Below are positions 13,965 to 25,553 of a stretch of DNA of 64,000 nt, in pieces. The notes below the pieces were generated by a model. It was not told where the DNA came from, searched no databases, and saw only the letters and a list, made by a program, of their open reading frames with translations. Origin of the DNA: Trogon surrucura (Eukaryota; Chordata; Aves; Trogoniformes; Trogonidae); NCBI GenBank assembly GCA_020746105.1, contig CM036617.1, positions 174,310,412 to 174,374,411 on the forward strand, read 5' to 3'. The position numbers and the translations under genes were made by a program. Every line of letters starts with the position of its first letter. Position 1 is the first letter of the stretch.

Positions 13965-14875
13965 TGTTGAGGATTTGGGTTGGGCCAGTCACTGGAACAT
14001 TGTCAGGTGCTCTCTAACTCATCTCCCTCCGTAAAACAGGATGGGAAATGGAATAAGATAGACAGGTTTACAGACAGGAAAACAAAACTAAAACAGCTTT
14101 AATAAAACAATAATGGTACTGATGAGGAAACAATAGAAATAATGAACTGTATACAAATACATGTAACTCTAATATCGAACCCGACTCCCTCCCCCATATC
14201 AGTCACCACTGATGCTGCAGAGCAGGTGGCGCCAGGGAAGCCCCAGGCGCAGAAGAGAGGAGCTGGATACAGAAGCTGCATTCAGGAACTCAGGATCAGA
14301 ATTAAAGACAGAAGATCAAATTGAGTCCTCCTTGGATGCCAGCCATTGCAGAAGAGCCTTAACCCCCATGGTCCCTCAGTTTATACTGAATATGACATAT
14401 ATCACAGTGTCACAGTATCACAGTATGCTAGGGATTGGAAGGGAACTCAAAAGATCATCAAGTCCAATCCCTCTGCCAGAGCAGGAACACCTAGATGATG
14501 CTACACAGGAAGGCGTCCAGGCGGGTTTTGAATATATGGAATGGAATACTCTTGTTGGCCACCTGTCCTGTTTGTTAATCATCAGAGGTGCAACCTTTTA
14601 CTTCCTTGTGACCCCTTTTACTTCCCAGCATCCCAGCGTGGCACAAAAGATCCAGCAGTGACTTTGATCACTATAGGAATAAGTATAAGCAAGAGCCTTT
14701 CTGCATCCCAATCCCAGGCAGTAACTGTAAACGTCAGGTGTTATCTCTCCTCGTAGCAGACACTGCCTGCAAAAACATGCTGCTGACTTCAGAAAATGTA
14801 GCCTCTTAGAAAAGAGGAAGCCGAAAAATAAAAATCTCTCAACAGTATTAGTTCTGTTTAGCTCCAACCAGGACT
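13965..14875 (-). mobile_element. ERV LTR, split by a CR1
   Basis: Read on the minus strand, it begins near 14875 with aGTCCTGGTTGGAGC, a worn form of the avian ERV LTR start TGTCCTGGTTTGGCTGG, and ends near 13965 with ...CTCAACA. A TATAAA box lies at 14380-14385 (minus) and an ATTAAA polyadenylation signal at 14098-14103, about 280 bp further on. This is the order expected for U3-R-U5. No internal gag-pol sequence flanks it, so it is a solo LTR or lone remnant. Target duplications are not clean, which fits an old copy. A CR1 at 14403-14541 interrupts the U3. Confidence 0.75.
14403..14541 (-). mobile_element. CR1 LINE 3' scrap inside LTR
   Basis: The plus strand shows a variant CR1 tail of cacagtat/cacagtgt 8-mers. 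These are followed by ctagggattggaagggaac, a CR1 3' UTR of a different subfamily from its neighbours. LTR sequence continues on both sides, so the CR1 arrived later. Confidence 0.85.
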
Positions 14876-15467
14876 TAGATGATTGAAAAACAGATGTTAC
14901 TACACAAAGAATGCCAATATTAACATCATAATCTCTGCAGTACTGGTTAAGATGTTGGTATTAAACATCTCTTGTGAGAGTTCACAGACTAGTAGGTGCT
15001 CTGTCATGTATTTCTCTAAACTTATATGTGTCTCCATCGTCAGAGAAACCTATTTTCATAAACTCTACTTTGCCCTACCAATTCTTTTGTAGAAATAAAA
15101 TAATTACATGATGTTAGTCCATCAGATGCTGTATTTCACATATATGATTTTTTCATCCCAGTTTATATTTTCTTTACTGAAACTCCTAAAAGTAATTACA
15201 GCCGGCAGTAAGAATTTGCATAAGGTTTTCAAAGACTTTTTTCAACATCTCTGAATTTATATGTACTAATATTCCCGTCACAATATCCAGGAAGAAGATT
15301 CTGAGGTTGTCTTCAGAATATAATATAATATAATATAATATATAATGTGAAATTCTAATGCATATTTTTCCTAGTGTCTCAGAAGTGTCTTTCAGTGGGA
15401 GGTTCATACTCTAAGTCAATGTATATGGAGTTGTTTATTTGCCTCAAATTTTGAGAAATTGAAGTGA
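14876..15467. other. Unique DNA with a short TAATA run
   Basis: AT-rich unique sequence. A short imperfect (ATAAT)n run lies at about 15316-15349. Nothing else recognised. Confidence 0.5.
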
Positions 15468-15472
15468 CATAT

Positions 15473-16077
15473 TGTCGTAGAGAGAGTAGAGAAGAGTGCC
15501 CCCATGTTTCTAAAGATGATAAATAAATCCACGCATGTACCCAAATTGGATTTATTTAATAAACGGAAGCGCCTCTAAAATTAAAGGTTCAGGTACCCAT
15601 TGAGGAAAAGAGTTAACTACACGACACCCACCCTAACCAAAGAATAATGAACCGGATCCTAATATGCTCACCTTATGAAAAGATGAGGAGTCTCAATCTC
15701 GAGAATAATATGCTCACTTTATACAAATGAGGAGTCTCAACCCCAGGGACAAAAGTCCTTAGGCAGCATCCCACCTAAGGGGGGAGATTGAGTACCCCTA
15801 CCTGCAGAGCCAGCTGCCACCAGGGAACTCCCGCAAGATGGCTGCCAGCACCCCGTTTTAAAGTCTCAGTCGAGTTGACAGTGGTCAATCAAGCTATATC
15901 AGTCTCTCATTGGTTGCCAACCAACTTCCTGGAAGTGCCCCCCAGGGTGATGGGACATTTCCGAGCCAGCCCAGGTTTCCAGAAAATTCTCTGAAATCTG
16001 CCTAGTAACTGCTGACTCACGGGGTGGGGGGGGGGGGGAGCATTCCCGACCAATGAGGGGAGGATGCACCTGCCACA
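15473..16077 (-). mobile_element. Solo ERV LTR with 5-bp target duplication
   Basis: The 605-bp element starts on the minus strand with TGTGGCAGGTGCATCC (16077) and ends ...CTCTCTACGACA (15473), giving TG...CA ends. The flanks carry a perfect 5-bp duplication, catat, at 15468-15472 and 16078-16082. An AATAAA signal (minus) lies at 15551-15556, near the 3' end. There is no internal region, so one LTR remains after recombination between the two. The G/C-rich U3 contains a G13 tract near 16026-16038. Five-bp duplications fit ERVL or ERV1 better than ERVK; class is not decided. Confidence 0.9.
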
Positions 16078-16082
16078 CATAT

Positions 16083-16477
16083 ATCTAGTTTATCTAAGTT
16101 GGTCTGTTATTTACTTTTTTATACAGGCATACATAAAGAGAGATACTTTTAAGGACATGGAAAGTTCTGATTTTAACATACTTTGGCCAGACTTATGACT
16201 TTATTTCAATCATAAATCTTAAACTTAAGTAAAATTGGTCATTTAAAAGGGGAAATCTTTTATGGATAAACTTAAACTAGTACTGAAATGTGTATAGATG
16301 AGAGAGACTCCTATACTGTTGTTTCAATTTTGTTTTCACTTTGACCAGTTCCATTTTTCCTGTACTTTAAACAAAAAAAAAAACAACTGATTTGCTAGTA
16401 TAACATTTTCCTTGGCATATTATCCCATGATCTTCATCTGTGCTATCTACCCTTTCAAGCAATTACTAGGGCAAATT
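16083..16477. other. Unique AT-rich DNA
   Basis: Short unique spacer between the solo LTR and the long CR1. Nothing recognised. Confidence 0.5.
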
Positions 16478-18606
16478 CCATGGGACAGGGTGTTAGAAGG
16501 TGAAGGCGCCCAAAATAGTTGATTAATATTCAAGAAAAACTACTTACCAACTCAAGATCTGTGCATCTCAACAGGTAGGAAATCAAGAAAGAGAGCCAGG
16601 CGATCAACATGGTTAAACAGGGAACTACTGGGCAAACTCAAGTGGAAGAAGAGAATCTATAGATCATGAAAGGAGGGGCTGGCCACTTGGGGGAAATATA
16701 AGACTGTTGTCAGAGGATGTATGGAGGCAACTAGGAAAGCTAAGGCCTCCTTGGGATTAAATCTTGCAAGGGAGGTCAAGGACAACAGAAGGGGCTTTCT
16801 TCAAGTACATTGCAGACAAAACTAACACTAGAGGCCTACTGTTGAATGAGGTGGATGCCCTGCTGACAGAGAAGGCAGAATTACTGAATGTCTTCTTTGC
16901 CTCTGTCTATGTTGTTGGAGACTGTCCCCAGGAGCCCCAGAGCCACGAGGTCCCAGAGGAAGTCAGAATAAGGGAGAAATTTTCCTTGGTTGGGGAGAAC
17001 TGGATTAAGGATCAGTTAGGAAATCTGAACATCCATAAATCCATGGGGCCTGATGGGATGAGGTTGCTGGCGGAAGTCATAGCTAGGCCACTCTCCATCA
17101 TCTTTGGTAAATTCTGGGCGACAGGAGAGGTGCCTGAGGACTCGAGAAAAGCAAATGTCACTCCATTCTTCAAAAAGGGCAAGAAGAAGGACCTGAATGA
17201 CTACAGACGGGTCAGCCTCATGTCCATCTCTGGAAAGGTGATGGAAAAACTTATCCTCAACGTTGTCTCTAGGCATATCAAGTATAAGAGGGTGATTAGG
17301 AGCAGTCAACATGATTTTTCTAAGGGAAAGTTGTTTTTGACCAACGTGATAGCCTTTCATGAGGACATAACTAGGTGGATAAATGATGGCAGTGCACTGG
17401 ACGTGGTTTATCAGGGTTTCAGTAAATCATTTGACACCATCTCCCACAACATCCTCATAGCCACACTGAGGAAGTGTGGTCTGGATGACTGGGTAGTGAG
17501 GTGGCTTGTGAACTAGTTGAAGCAAAGAAGTCAGAAAGCTGTGGTCAAGGGGACAGAATCCAGCTGGAGGCCTGTATCTAGTGGAGTCCTTCGGCGATTG
17601 GTACTGACACCAGTACCATTCAATATATTCATCAATGACCTGGATCAGGGAAAGGAGTGCACCATCAGCAATTTGAAGATGACACAAAACTGGGAGAAGT
17701 GGCTGACACACCAGAAGGCTGTGCTGCCATTCAGAGAGACCTAGACGTGCTGGAGAGTTGGGTGGGGAGAAATTTAATGAAATACAACAAGGGCAATGTA
17801 GAGCATCTGGGGAAGAACAACCCCATGTACACATATAGGCTGGGAACTGATCTGTTGGAGAACAGTGTAGGGGAAAGGGACCTGGGGACCCTGGTGGACA
17901 GCAGGATGACCATGAGCCAGCAACGTGCCCTCATGGCCAAGAAGGCCAATGACATCCTGGGGTGTATTAGAAGGGATGTGGCTAGTAGGGTGAAAGAAGT
18001 TCTCCTCCCCCCCTACTCTACCCTGATGAGGCCGCATCTGGAATATTGTGTCCAGCTCTGGGCCCCTCAGCTCAAGAAATACAGGGAGCTGCTTGAGAGA
18101 GTCCAGCACAGAGCCACAAAGGTGTTTAAGGGAGTGGAACATCTCCCTTATGAGAAAAGACTGAGGGAGCTGGATCTCTTTAGCTCAGAGAAGAGGAGGC
18201 TGATGGATGAGTTCATTAATGTTTATAAATATGTAAAAGGTGAGAGTCGGTGATTCTGTGTCAGGAGGACAGAATCAGGCTTTTCCCAATGATGTCCAAT
18301 GACAGGAAAAGGGGCAACGGATATGAGCTGGAACATAGCAGTTTCCGCAAAATCATTAGGAAAAACTTTTTCACTGTGAGAGTGACAGAGCACTGGAACA
18401 GGCTACCCAGAAATGCTGTGGAGTCTCCTTATTTGGAGACATTCAAAACATGCCTGGACACGTTCCTGTGTGACCTACTCTAGCTGATCCTCCTTTGACA
18501 AGGGCGTTGGACTAGATGATCTTTCGAGGTCCCTTCCAACTCTTAACATTCTGTGATTCTCTGATCCTGTGATTCTGTGTTTCCATGATTCTGTGATTCT
18601 GTGATC
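16478..18606 (+). mobile_element. CR1 LINE, 2.1 kb, endonuclease end to 3' tail (copy A)
   Basis: The largest plus-strand CR1 in the window. It begins in the linker after the endonuclease domain and runs through the whole reverse transcriptase to the 3' UTR (ggtcccttccaactcttaac). It ends in a long degenerate 8-mer tail at about 18550-18606. It shares its 3' end signature (gatgatctttcgaggtccc) with the copies at 39.4, 47.5 and 57.6 kb, all on the plus strand, so these four belong to one subfamily or close relatives. Confidence 0.95.
16764..18483 (+). pseudogene. CR1 ORF2 (reverse transcriptase) remnant, copy A
   Basis: The first open segment, 16764-17516 (250 codons), holds the RT fingers and palm. 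PDGM occurs near residues 96-99, GEVPEDSRKANVTPFFKKGK at 121-140, and the degraded catalytic motif A FSKSFD at 219-224. A TAG at 17514-17516 replaces a tryptophan of the usual NWL block. The frame continues to 17744, with a frameshift near 17670 just before the second catalytic motif. That motif reads FEDD (usual FADD) in the frame 17657-18253. A 14-nt insertion at 18249-18262 ends that frame, and the last block (18250-18483, ending FLCDLL) is in a third frame. It cannot make a full protein. Confidence 0.9.
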
Positions 18607-19831
18607 GTCAGGAAAGCTTTATAATCTTATACTGTCTAATACTGTCACGTGAGCCTATGCCTATTAATTCTAAAAAGACCGTTTTTTCCATGAAAAGTGA
18701 TGTTCAGAAACAAACTGTTGAATGACTGCTGGACATCTTCAGAATCAGTTTTTTTGCCCCTTGTTGTAGGAATTTGTTCCTAAATTAGGTAAGTAATTGT
18801 ACATGATCCACAATTTGAAGAAGAGTGTAAGAAAAGGCTAAGCACAGGCACACCTAGACAATGATTCTTGATAATTTGTCATGGTATGCAGGATTGTTTG
18901 CTATAGCTCTTGGATGAGACAGTGTATCAGATATGCAAACTGAGCAAAAGGCATAACAGATCTACTGAAATTTATCATACCATTTAGGTTGTTTTAATAA
19001 ATGTATAATGAAATTTCTGTGAATGCATCTGTCTGTTGTGTGCAGTCTACAAATTGTTAGTCTTGGCACAAGTTAAGAATTTAGAGGAGCTTAAGTCCTC
19101 CTTCAAAATTCTTCCCCTTGTTGCCTGTGAGAACCTGTAAGAAATTCAAATTCAAAGTACCTGAAGACTCTAGATTTATACATTATCTCTTAATTGTTAT
19201 TTACAAGCTCTGAGCCACATTTTTCTAAAGACAATTCCTGTTACATACAATAAAAATATTAATCTAGACTTTGCCAATTTGGAACAATCTTTCACAGGGG
19301 ATAGGATAGATAAACTGTAGTACTAGAAAATTCAATGAATGTTGTCTCATTTCCTGCACTGGATTTTGTTTTATTATCACTGAGGGTGACGGTTTGAGCT
19401 GTAATGTTTCAACTAAACTTTTTTGTTTGATTTGAGCTGATAGAAAGTAAATACATTTCTACCTGAATGGCCTGTCATGTCATGGAATCTTGAATCTTTA
19501 TGCATTATACCCCCATTTTTCAATCAACATGGTTTTCGAACTCTGTAGTTTAGAAAACATCTTTTAATGGGATGACTGTGATGCTTCATGAGTTGCGTAT
19601 GTGGTCACATGACATAGTTAGCTTCAGTCACCCTTTTTTTAGTGGATAAAGAACTACTAATACATAAAAAGCAATTAAGGGCAATTTAATTCACAACTTT
19701 CTGTGGTCCTCAGATACCTGAATCCATCTTCGTTATCAAGCAGAAGTATTTTTCTCCCCAACAGTACCTCAAGTTTCATCTCTATTTTTTTTGAAACAAA
19801 TTCAAAAGAGCAATTTACCAAGAAAAAAACT
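18607..19831. other. Unique AT-rich DNA
   Basis: No repeat or gene recognised. A sequence resembling a 5' splice site (taggtaagta) occurs near 18784-18793 but has no convincing partner. Confidence 0.45.
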
Positions 19832-19880
19832 ACATGATCCTTAAAGGTCCCTTCCAACCCAAAGCATTTATAATTCAGAA
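19832..19880 (+). mobile_element. CR1 3'-end scrap
   Basis: The stretch atgatccttaaaggtccctt followed by ccaacccaaagcatttataattcag matches the last ~45 bp of a CR1 3' UTR and a decayed tail. No ORF2 part is present. Confidence 0.7.
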
Positions 19881-21389
19881 TGCTAATTCTGTCATTATCT
19901 TATGCACTAAAACACTTCGTCATAAAAAATTGAAACAAAAAAATAATACAGAACCATGGTTCTACTCTATTCTAGCTCGAAAAAAAGGATCATTGAAATT
20001 TTGCCTTGCACTTTGACATCTTTAATCCTTATATGCATACAGAAATGTCACTGCTCCACTGAAACGAGGGGTCTGTGTAGGAATTTTCCCATAACAGTCA
20101 CCACACGTAAGGAATGAAAATTCTGTGATTTTGTCCCTAACATCGATTTACTTTCTGAAAAGTTTTTCTCCTTGTAAATCACTCATTCACAGTGTGTAGA
20201 TCAACCCGTGTTAGCACCAAGAAAGAGAATGTTAATCTGACCAAGTTTAGCTATTTTGTACACAATAAAATGATTTCGTAAGCTAACCGCTGGGTAAAAA
20301 GAAAGAGAAAAAAAATATTCTGACAGATTTAAATGGATTTCTATTTTTCTTCACAGACTCCCCATTCTGAAGCACCAATAGCATTGATTTAATTGTGTGA
20401 CCTTGACATTTACTGTCAAGCCCTTCGGATAACTACTGGATTTGGTAAGGTAAGTGAATTTTTAAACATTTAAACAAATCATTTTAAGGAAATAGACATC
20501 TCTGTGTTTAGTAGACATTGTTATCAATATTACCTATTAAAACACCTGACATCCACAAAGGAAGGGGCTCTTTGTAACTTGTTTCAAAATATATTGCTTT
20601 GTTCAATTTGTTTGTGATAGTTTTGAAGTTCTAAAATTAAAAAAAAAAACAAAACAAACAACAAAACAAACAAAAAAACCCAGAAATCCAACATCCATGG
20701 ACAAAATATAAAGAAGTGGAATTGCAAACTTTTTTTTTCCCTCTATAACTTGGGATAATTGAAACAAGAATTCAAGTATGCAAATCTACTGAATGTGACA
20801 AGAGGGCAAATAAATACAGGGTGCTCCATATAAGTCTAAGATACCTGCTTCAGCTGCGCATTTACATATAAGACGGTGTAGTTCTCCTGTGATTTTTTTT
20901 AATAATTTGGTTTTTGAGGGGAGTTCTGTTTATTCTTTATTTGATTTTTTTCTATAGCAGAAAACAAAGACTGGACAACCTTAACTGAAACAATCAAGTG
21001 AAATGGAAAGAGTTAAATAACCACAAAGTTGACAAAGCTGTCATGTCAGAGCTTGGTCATTTGCATGATGCTGGATGTCTTTTGTGAAATAGACCTCAGC
21101 AAAACCAGTGTAACCAAGTATACTGATTTTGTTAGACAGAAGAGAGAAAGAATATCTAAGTAATCAGTCCTTTACACTAAACATAATATGTAGAATGTTT
21201 ACTTAAAACATTACTATAAATCAAGAGGAATTAAATGAATGTTGTATAACTCAGCATTTCTCTTATCTCTCAGTTGTTTTTCATCATTCACATATTTGTG
21301 GGTCAGAAGTTGCCTCAAGGAGAAAGAAAGTTCATGAATAATTTAAAAATCACCACTTTTGTTTCTTATGAAAGTAGTAAGAAGAGCTT
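19881..21389. other. Unique AT-rich DNA around the candidate exon
   Basis: Apart from the candidate exon at 20357-20449, this holds unique AT-rich sequence and an A-rich run with CAAAA units at about 20640-20680. No repeat family recognised. Confidence 0.45.
20357..20449 (+). other. Candidate 93-bp noncoding exon (UTR or lncRNA)
   Basis: The segment is preceded by a pyrimidine-rich tract ending ctatttttcttcacag and followed by ggtaag|gtaagtg, an excellent vertebrate 5' splice site. All three forward frames contain stops within 93 bp, so it would not be an internal coding exon. It lies outside any recognised repeat. This is a splice-signal prediction only; single strong acceptor-donor pairs also arise by chance in 64 kb. 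Confidence 0.3.
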
Positions 21390-21926
21390 TTGGGGCTAGA
21401 GTGTATTCCAAGGAATACTGTGTATTAAAAGAAGAATTTTGTATTGTACAGAGGTTCCAAGTACAAGAAAGACAAGGACCTTTTAGAGAAGGTCCAGAAA
21501 AAAACTATGAAAATGATCAGAGGACTGGAACATCTCTCCTATGAAGAAAGGCTGAGAGATTTGGGGTTGTTCAGCCTGAACAAAAAGAAAAACCTTAAGG
21601 GGGAATTTATCACAGATCTTCAGTATATAAAAGGAGATTATAAGAAAGATGGAGAAAGAGTATTTACCAGAGCTTAGGGATAGGACAAGGGGCAACAAAT
21701 TTACATCGAAAGAAGATGGATTTGGATTAGACATATGGAAGAAATTTTTTATGATGAATATGGTGGGACACTGGAACATGAGAAGTTGTGGATGTCCCCT
21801 CCCTGGAAGTGTTCGAAGTGAGGTTAGATGAGGCTTTGACCAACTCAGTCTCATGAAAGATGCCCCTGGCCATGGCAGACGGGCTTTGAAGGTCCCTTCC
21901 AGCCCAAACCATTCATTCTATGATTT
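21390..21926 (+). mobile_element. CR1 LINE 3' fragment
   Basis: The open frame 21444-21677 carries the CR1 ORF2 C-terminal block (GLEHLSYEERLRDLGLFSL). The 3' UTR ends ggtcccttccagcccaaacc and attctatgat. The last coding block is in a different frame and shortened. The 5' boundary is blurred, with CR1-like sequence fading out near 21390. Confidence 0.85.
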
Positions 21927-24900
21927 TGTTGAGTGTCTGTGTATTTGAAAACACTTGGAAAACATTCCTCATCGTTATACAGAATTCCCAAAACCTCCTG
22001 ATAGAAATTGCTCTCCTGATTCTTCAAAAAGTGTTGACTCATAAACTAGAAAAATGTTTTTAAAATACTTTCTAAGCTATTTAAGTTTCTATTTGCAAAA
22101 CATTTTTCTTCACATTGTTTTGAACCAAGCTTATTTTCCTGAGATACTGTATAAACACTAGGTATGCCCCTCCATCTGATATTATTCTTATGATTGACTT
22201 TGCTATGCCATTAAAAATTAAATCCAAATTGAATGTGTTTTTTTTTTCCACTAGCACATAGTCATATCAGAGATTTGTTTTAATATTTTTACTTTCCTGT
22301 TAACTTCTCTTCTGGCATTATCTTCATTTCATACTGCTTAAATCTCTTCTGTTGATCTCCTTATTGACACAGAAAAATTCAATTTCAATTCATATCACTA
22401 GTAAGATCAATTCTTGAAAGCTGTGAAGTTTTTTTTTTCAGGAAAGTAGTATCGCTCTTGCCAAGACTTAATATATTAAGTGTCATCTATGTGTTGCATC
22501 TTATATTATAATTACTGCCATTATACATTTACACTGCTCTGTCATTATGCTTACATACAATGTTAAGAAACCTTGCTGAATATTATGAAAAAATACAGAT
22601 CCATAGATTAAATAACTCTAGAAATATGATGCATCCATCTTGAGCCATCGTAGTGTGAAGAAAGTTGCTAAGTGGTTCTTCTAATTGTTGTCTTAACAAG
22701 AATCTTAAGTTTTAATGGTTGTTTGACATCTAAAGGAAAATAGGAACTGGATAGTAAAGTGGAATAAAGTTAATTACTACACAATAATTACACATTCAGT
22801 CTATTGCAGGTATCAATATTGAAAAACAAATATATAGTTCTCTCTCAAACCACAATGTACTTGGTGGAGACAGAGTTCATACCTTCCTTGGAACTTGAGT
22901 GTGACAAAACAGGCTTCTGTCTGGATTTCATAAGTACAGTAAAAACCATCATAATGAAATATTATAACCTATAATAATAAAACTACTAATTTTACATTAA
23001 TATTATTGGCAAGATACTGATAAGGGTGAAAAGCCCTGGAGAAAATAAGTACCACCCCTACTGTACCAAACTACTAGGAAATTGGAAACACAGACCTAGT
23101 GTTATGATGATGTCGCTGTTTTTATCCAAGTTACTGTCAATTAATTATTGTGTTGAACTTCTGTATCTTTCTGAAGCACATGATAGTAGCTCCTGTCAAA
23201 ACTGAACCTAGAAGCTGAAAAGAGTATTACATCACTATGTTCATTTATACTCCAGACGAATAGAATGGATTATTGATTGGTTGAAGAAAAGGTAATAATT
23301 ACTAGGGAACAAAGAATTCATTTAGTGTTAATAGGTATTATCATTAGCTATTCCACATCCAGTATTTACAGCAATGAGAAATTTTTAATGGGGGGATAGG
23401 GACATATTTCTATTCTGCATTCCTTTTCCAAAACCTTAGCTACCCATTAGTCATATCTCATTCTTCACATAGCATGATTTGCAAATAGGCTCTGAATGTT
23501 TTTTGTTTAAATTTATTTTCTTCAGTAGTTGAGTTAGTTACTGTTATCAAACTGCTGATATGCATTTTTTTCCGGGCCGTTGAATTTCACTGCACTTGAC
23601 TTACTATCAGTTCACGAATTTAAAAAAAAAAAAGGTTGTTATAATTCATCAGGGAAAACTATTTTCCTGAAATAATTTCCAGTATAGGAATATTTTGACA
23701 ATATCTGTCTTGTACTTATTTGTCAAGAATACGAGACATGTTTTTTCAGGTGGTGAATTCTACTATTAAGTCTCTGTGTGTGACAAAACTAGTTCCAATT
23801 CATGCTCTTTCTGGTAACAAGAAGAAACGTGACAAATCTTTATTCTCTGTACTTTCAAATCATGCAGTTTTCTTAGTCTCTGACTATACATTATCTGCTT
23901 TATCTATCTACTGGTATTGCATTGCACTGCATTTCGAACAAAATAACATTATCAGATGCATCTAATGTAATTTTAAATTCATCTTTTTTGTTGAGTTTAG
24001 GAGTTAAATCCTTAACAAAGTGGATTTGTCATATGAAATCACTTTCTGGGTTCTATTTTGATAGGCTTATATATACTTGCTAATAAAATCACTGACACCT
24101 ATATCCATGTCATATTACAGAGAGAAAGAGTGTGAAGTGAAAATATTTTACTTGATTGACTATAAACTCTCTGATGCATTTCAGGAGGTGAGAATAGTCT
24201 TTCTTGATGTATTTCAGGAATAAATCTTTTATGTCTGATTAAAATGCAGATGAACATCATAAAGTATTGTAATTTGAAAGGGTTGATCTGCTGATGCAAC
24301 CTTCTTCCATCTGCTTCAGGGGTAAAGCTTAAAGGGAATTTGCTATAGTTACCGAATGCAATTTGTGTTCAGATGCAATCCCCCCCAACATGAAAGACCC
24401 TGTGTGAATGTAAACTCCTTTTTAATACTTCTGGTATTTTTCCTATTTCAAAAAAAAATCCTGCAACCTTACAATAAAGTCAGTGTTAGTTATGAGAAAT
24501 TATGGAACTGCTAACGAAAATCTGCATGAGAACACATAAAAAAATCTGAATGACTCTGAGTTTAAGATTTAATCTCATATTTCAAATCTTAATGTACTGA
24601 TATCGTATTAGTAAGTTTTAGATCTTAGGTGATTTTCTTAATACATAAGGAGAGATATACCAAACCAGAAGTCAGTATAAGTGGTTTTTACTTCTTTGTA
24701 ACTTGCAGATCACCTCTAGATTTTACTGAGCACTTGATAGGATCTTGTATTATGAAATTACCTTGAAAGACTTGTTTAGGAACCCAAACTCTGAGCACTG
24801 TTGTTTTACTGTAAGCACCTAAGAGTAGCTTGTACAGACTTCACCACATTAGAACAAACAATAATTGTGATCCTTAGCATAAGTATACCTGTAAATTAGT

Positions 24901-25553
24901 AGGGGAACATGAATTTCTCTGGAGCTACGATCACTAGTCAAGAGGAGACTAGGAAGTGAAGAGTTATAATACTAAAGTGTATGTCAGAAAAAGGTAAAAG
25001 TTATCAAAAAAGTAATTTCCTATTTAATAGATGTTGATTAAACAGAGCGATAGTTACTTAAAAAAAAAATATTTGGTAGGAAGACTAAGAGGACTGCCCT
25101 TTTAGCAACTTACTGTACATGGAGTCTGCAAAACAGATAGTCTGCTTAGAAAGCTGGCATGGAATGCAGCGATCAGCAGTGTTTTGACATTGAGAAATTA
25201 AGTTCAGCTATTCAGTGGCAGGAAACTGTACTCTGAGCAGAGAAAAATAAATATAACACTAGCTTGCAAAGAATGGTACTACTTTGTAAAACGGTTGGCT
25301 GTCAAAAGGAGCTTTTTTTTATAACTTCTGTTACTGAAAAAAGTCATTGAATATTTCATTCACTCTCTTCTAAGTCGATTCTTTAACAACCTGAATGTCA
25401 TCAAATTGAAAATTGATTTCCCAAAAGTGTTCTTTTTCAAAGAACATAGAGATGAGTTCAAATTTTTTTTTTCTATGATACCTGAAGTTACATGGTCATG
25501 TTTATGTCCTGAACAAGAACTCTTTGTGGTAGAGCACTATACCCCTAAATACT
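21927..25553. other. Unique AT-rich DNA, no feature seen
   Basis: About 3.6 kb without recognisable repeat, RNA gene or coding exon. Open frames are short. Confidence 0.5.

Noticed and set aside
18766-18787. 20-bp micro-exon between ttgttgtag and gtaagta
   Set aside because: Too short to judge and no second line of support. Such pairs are common by chance.
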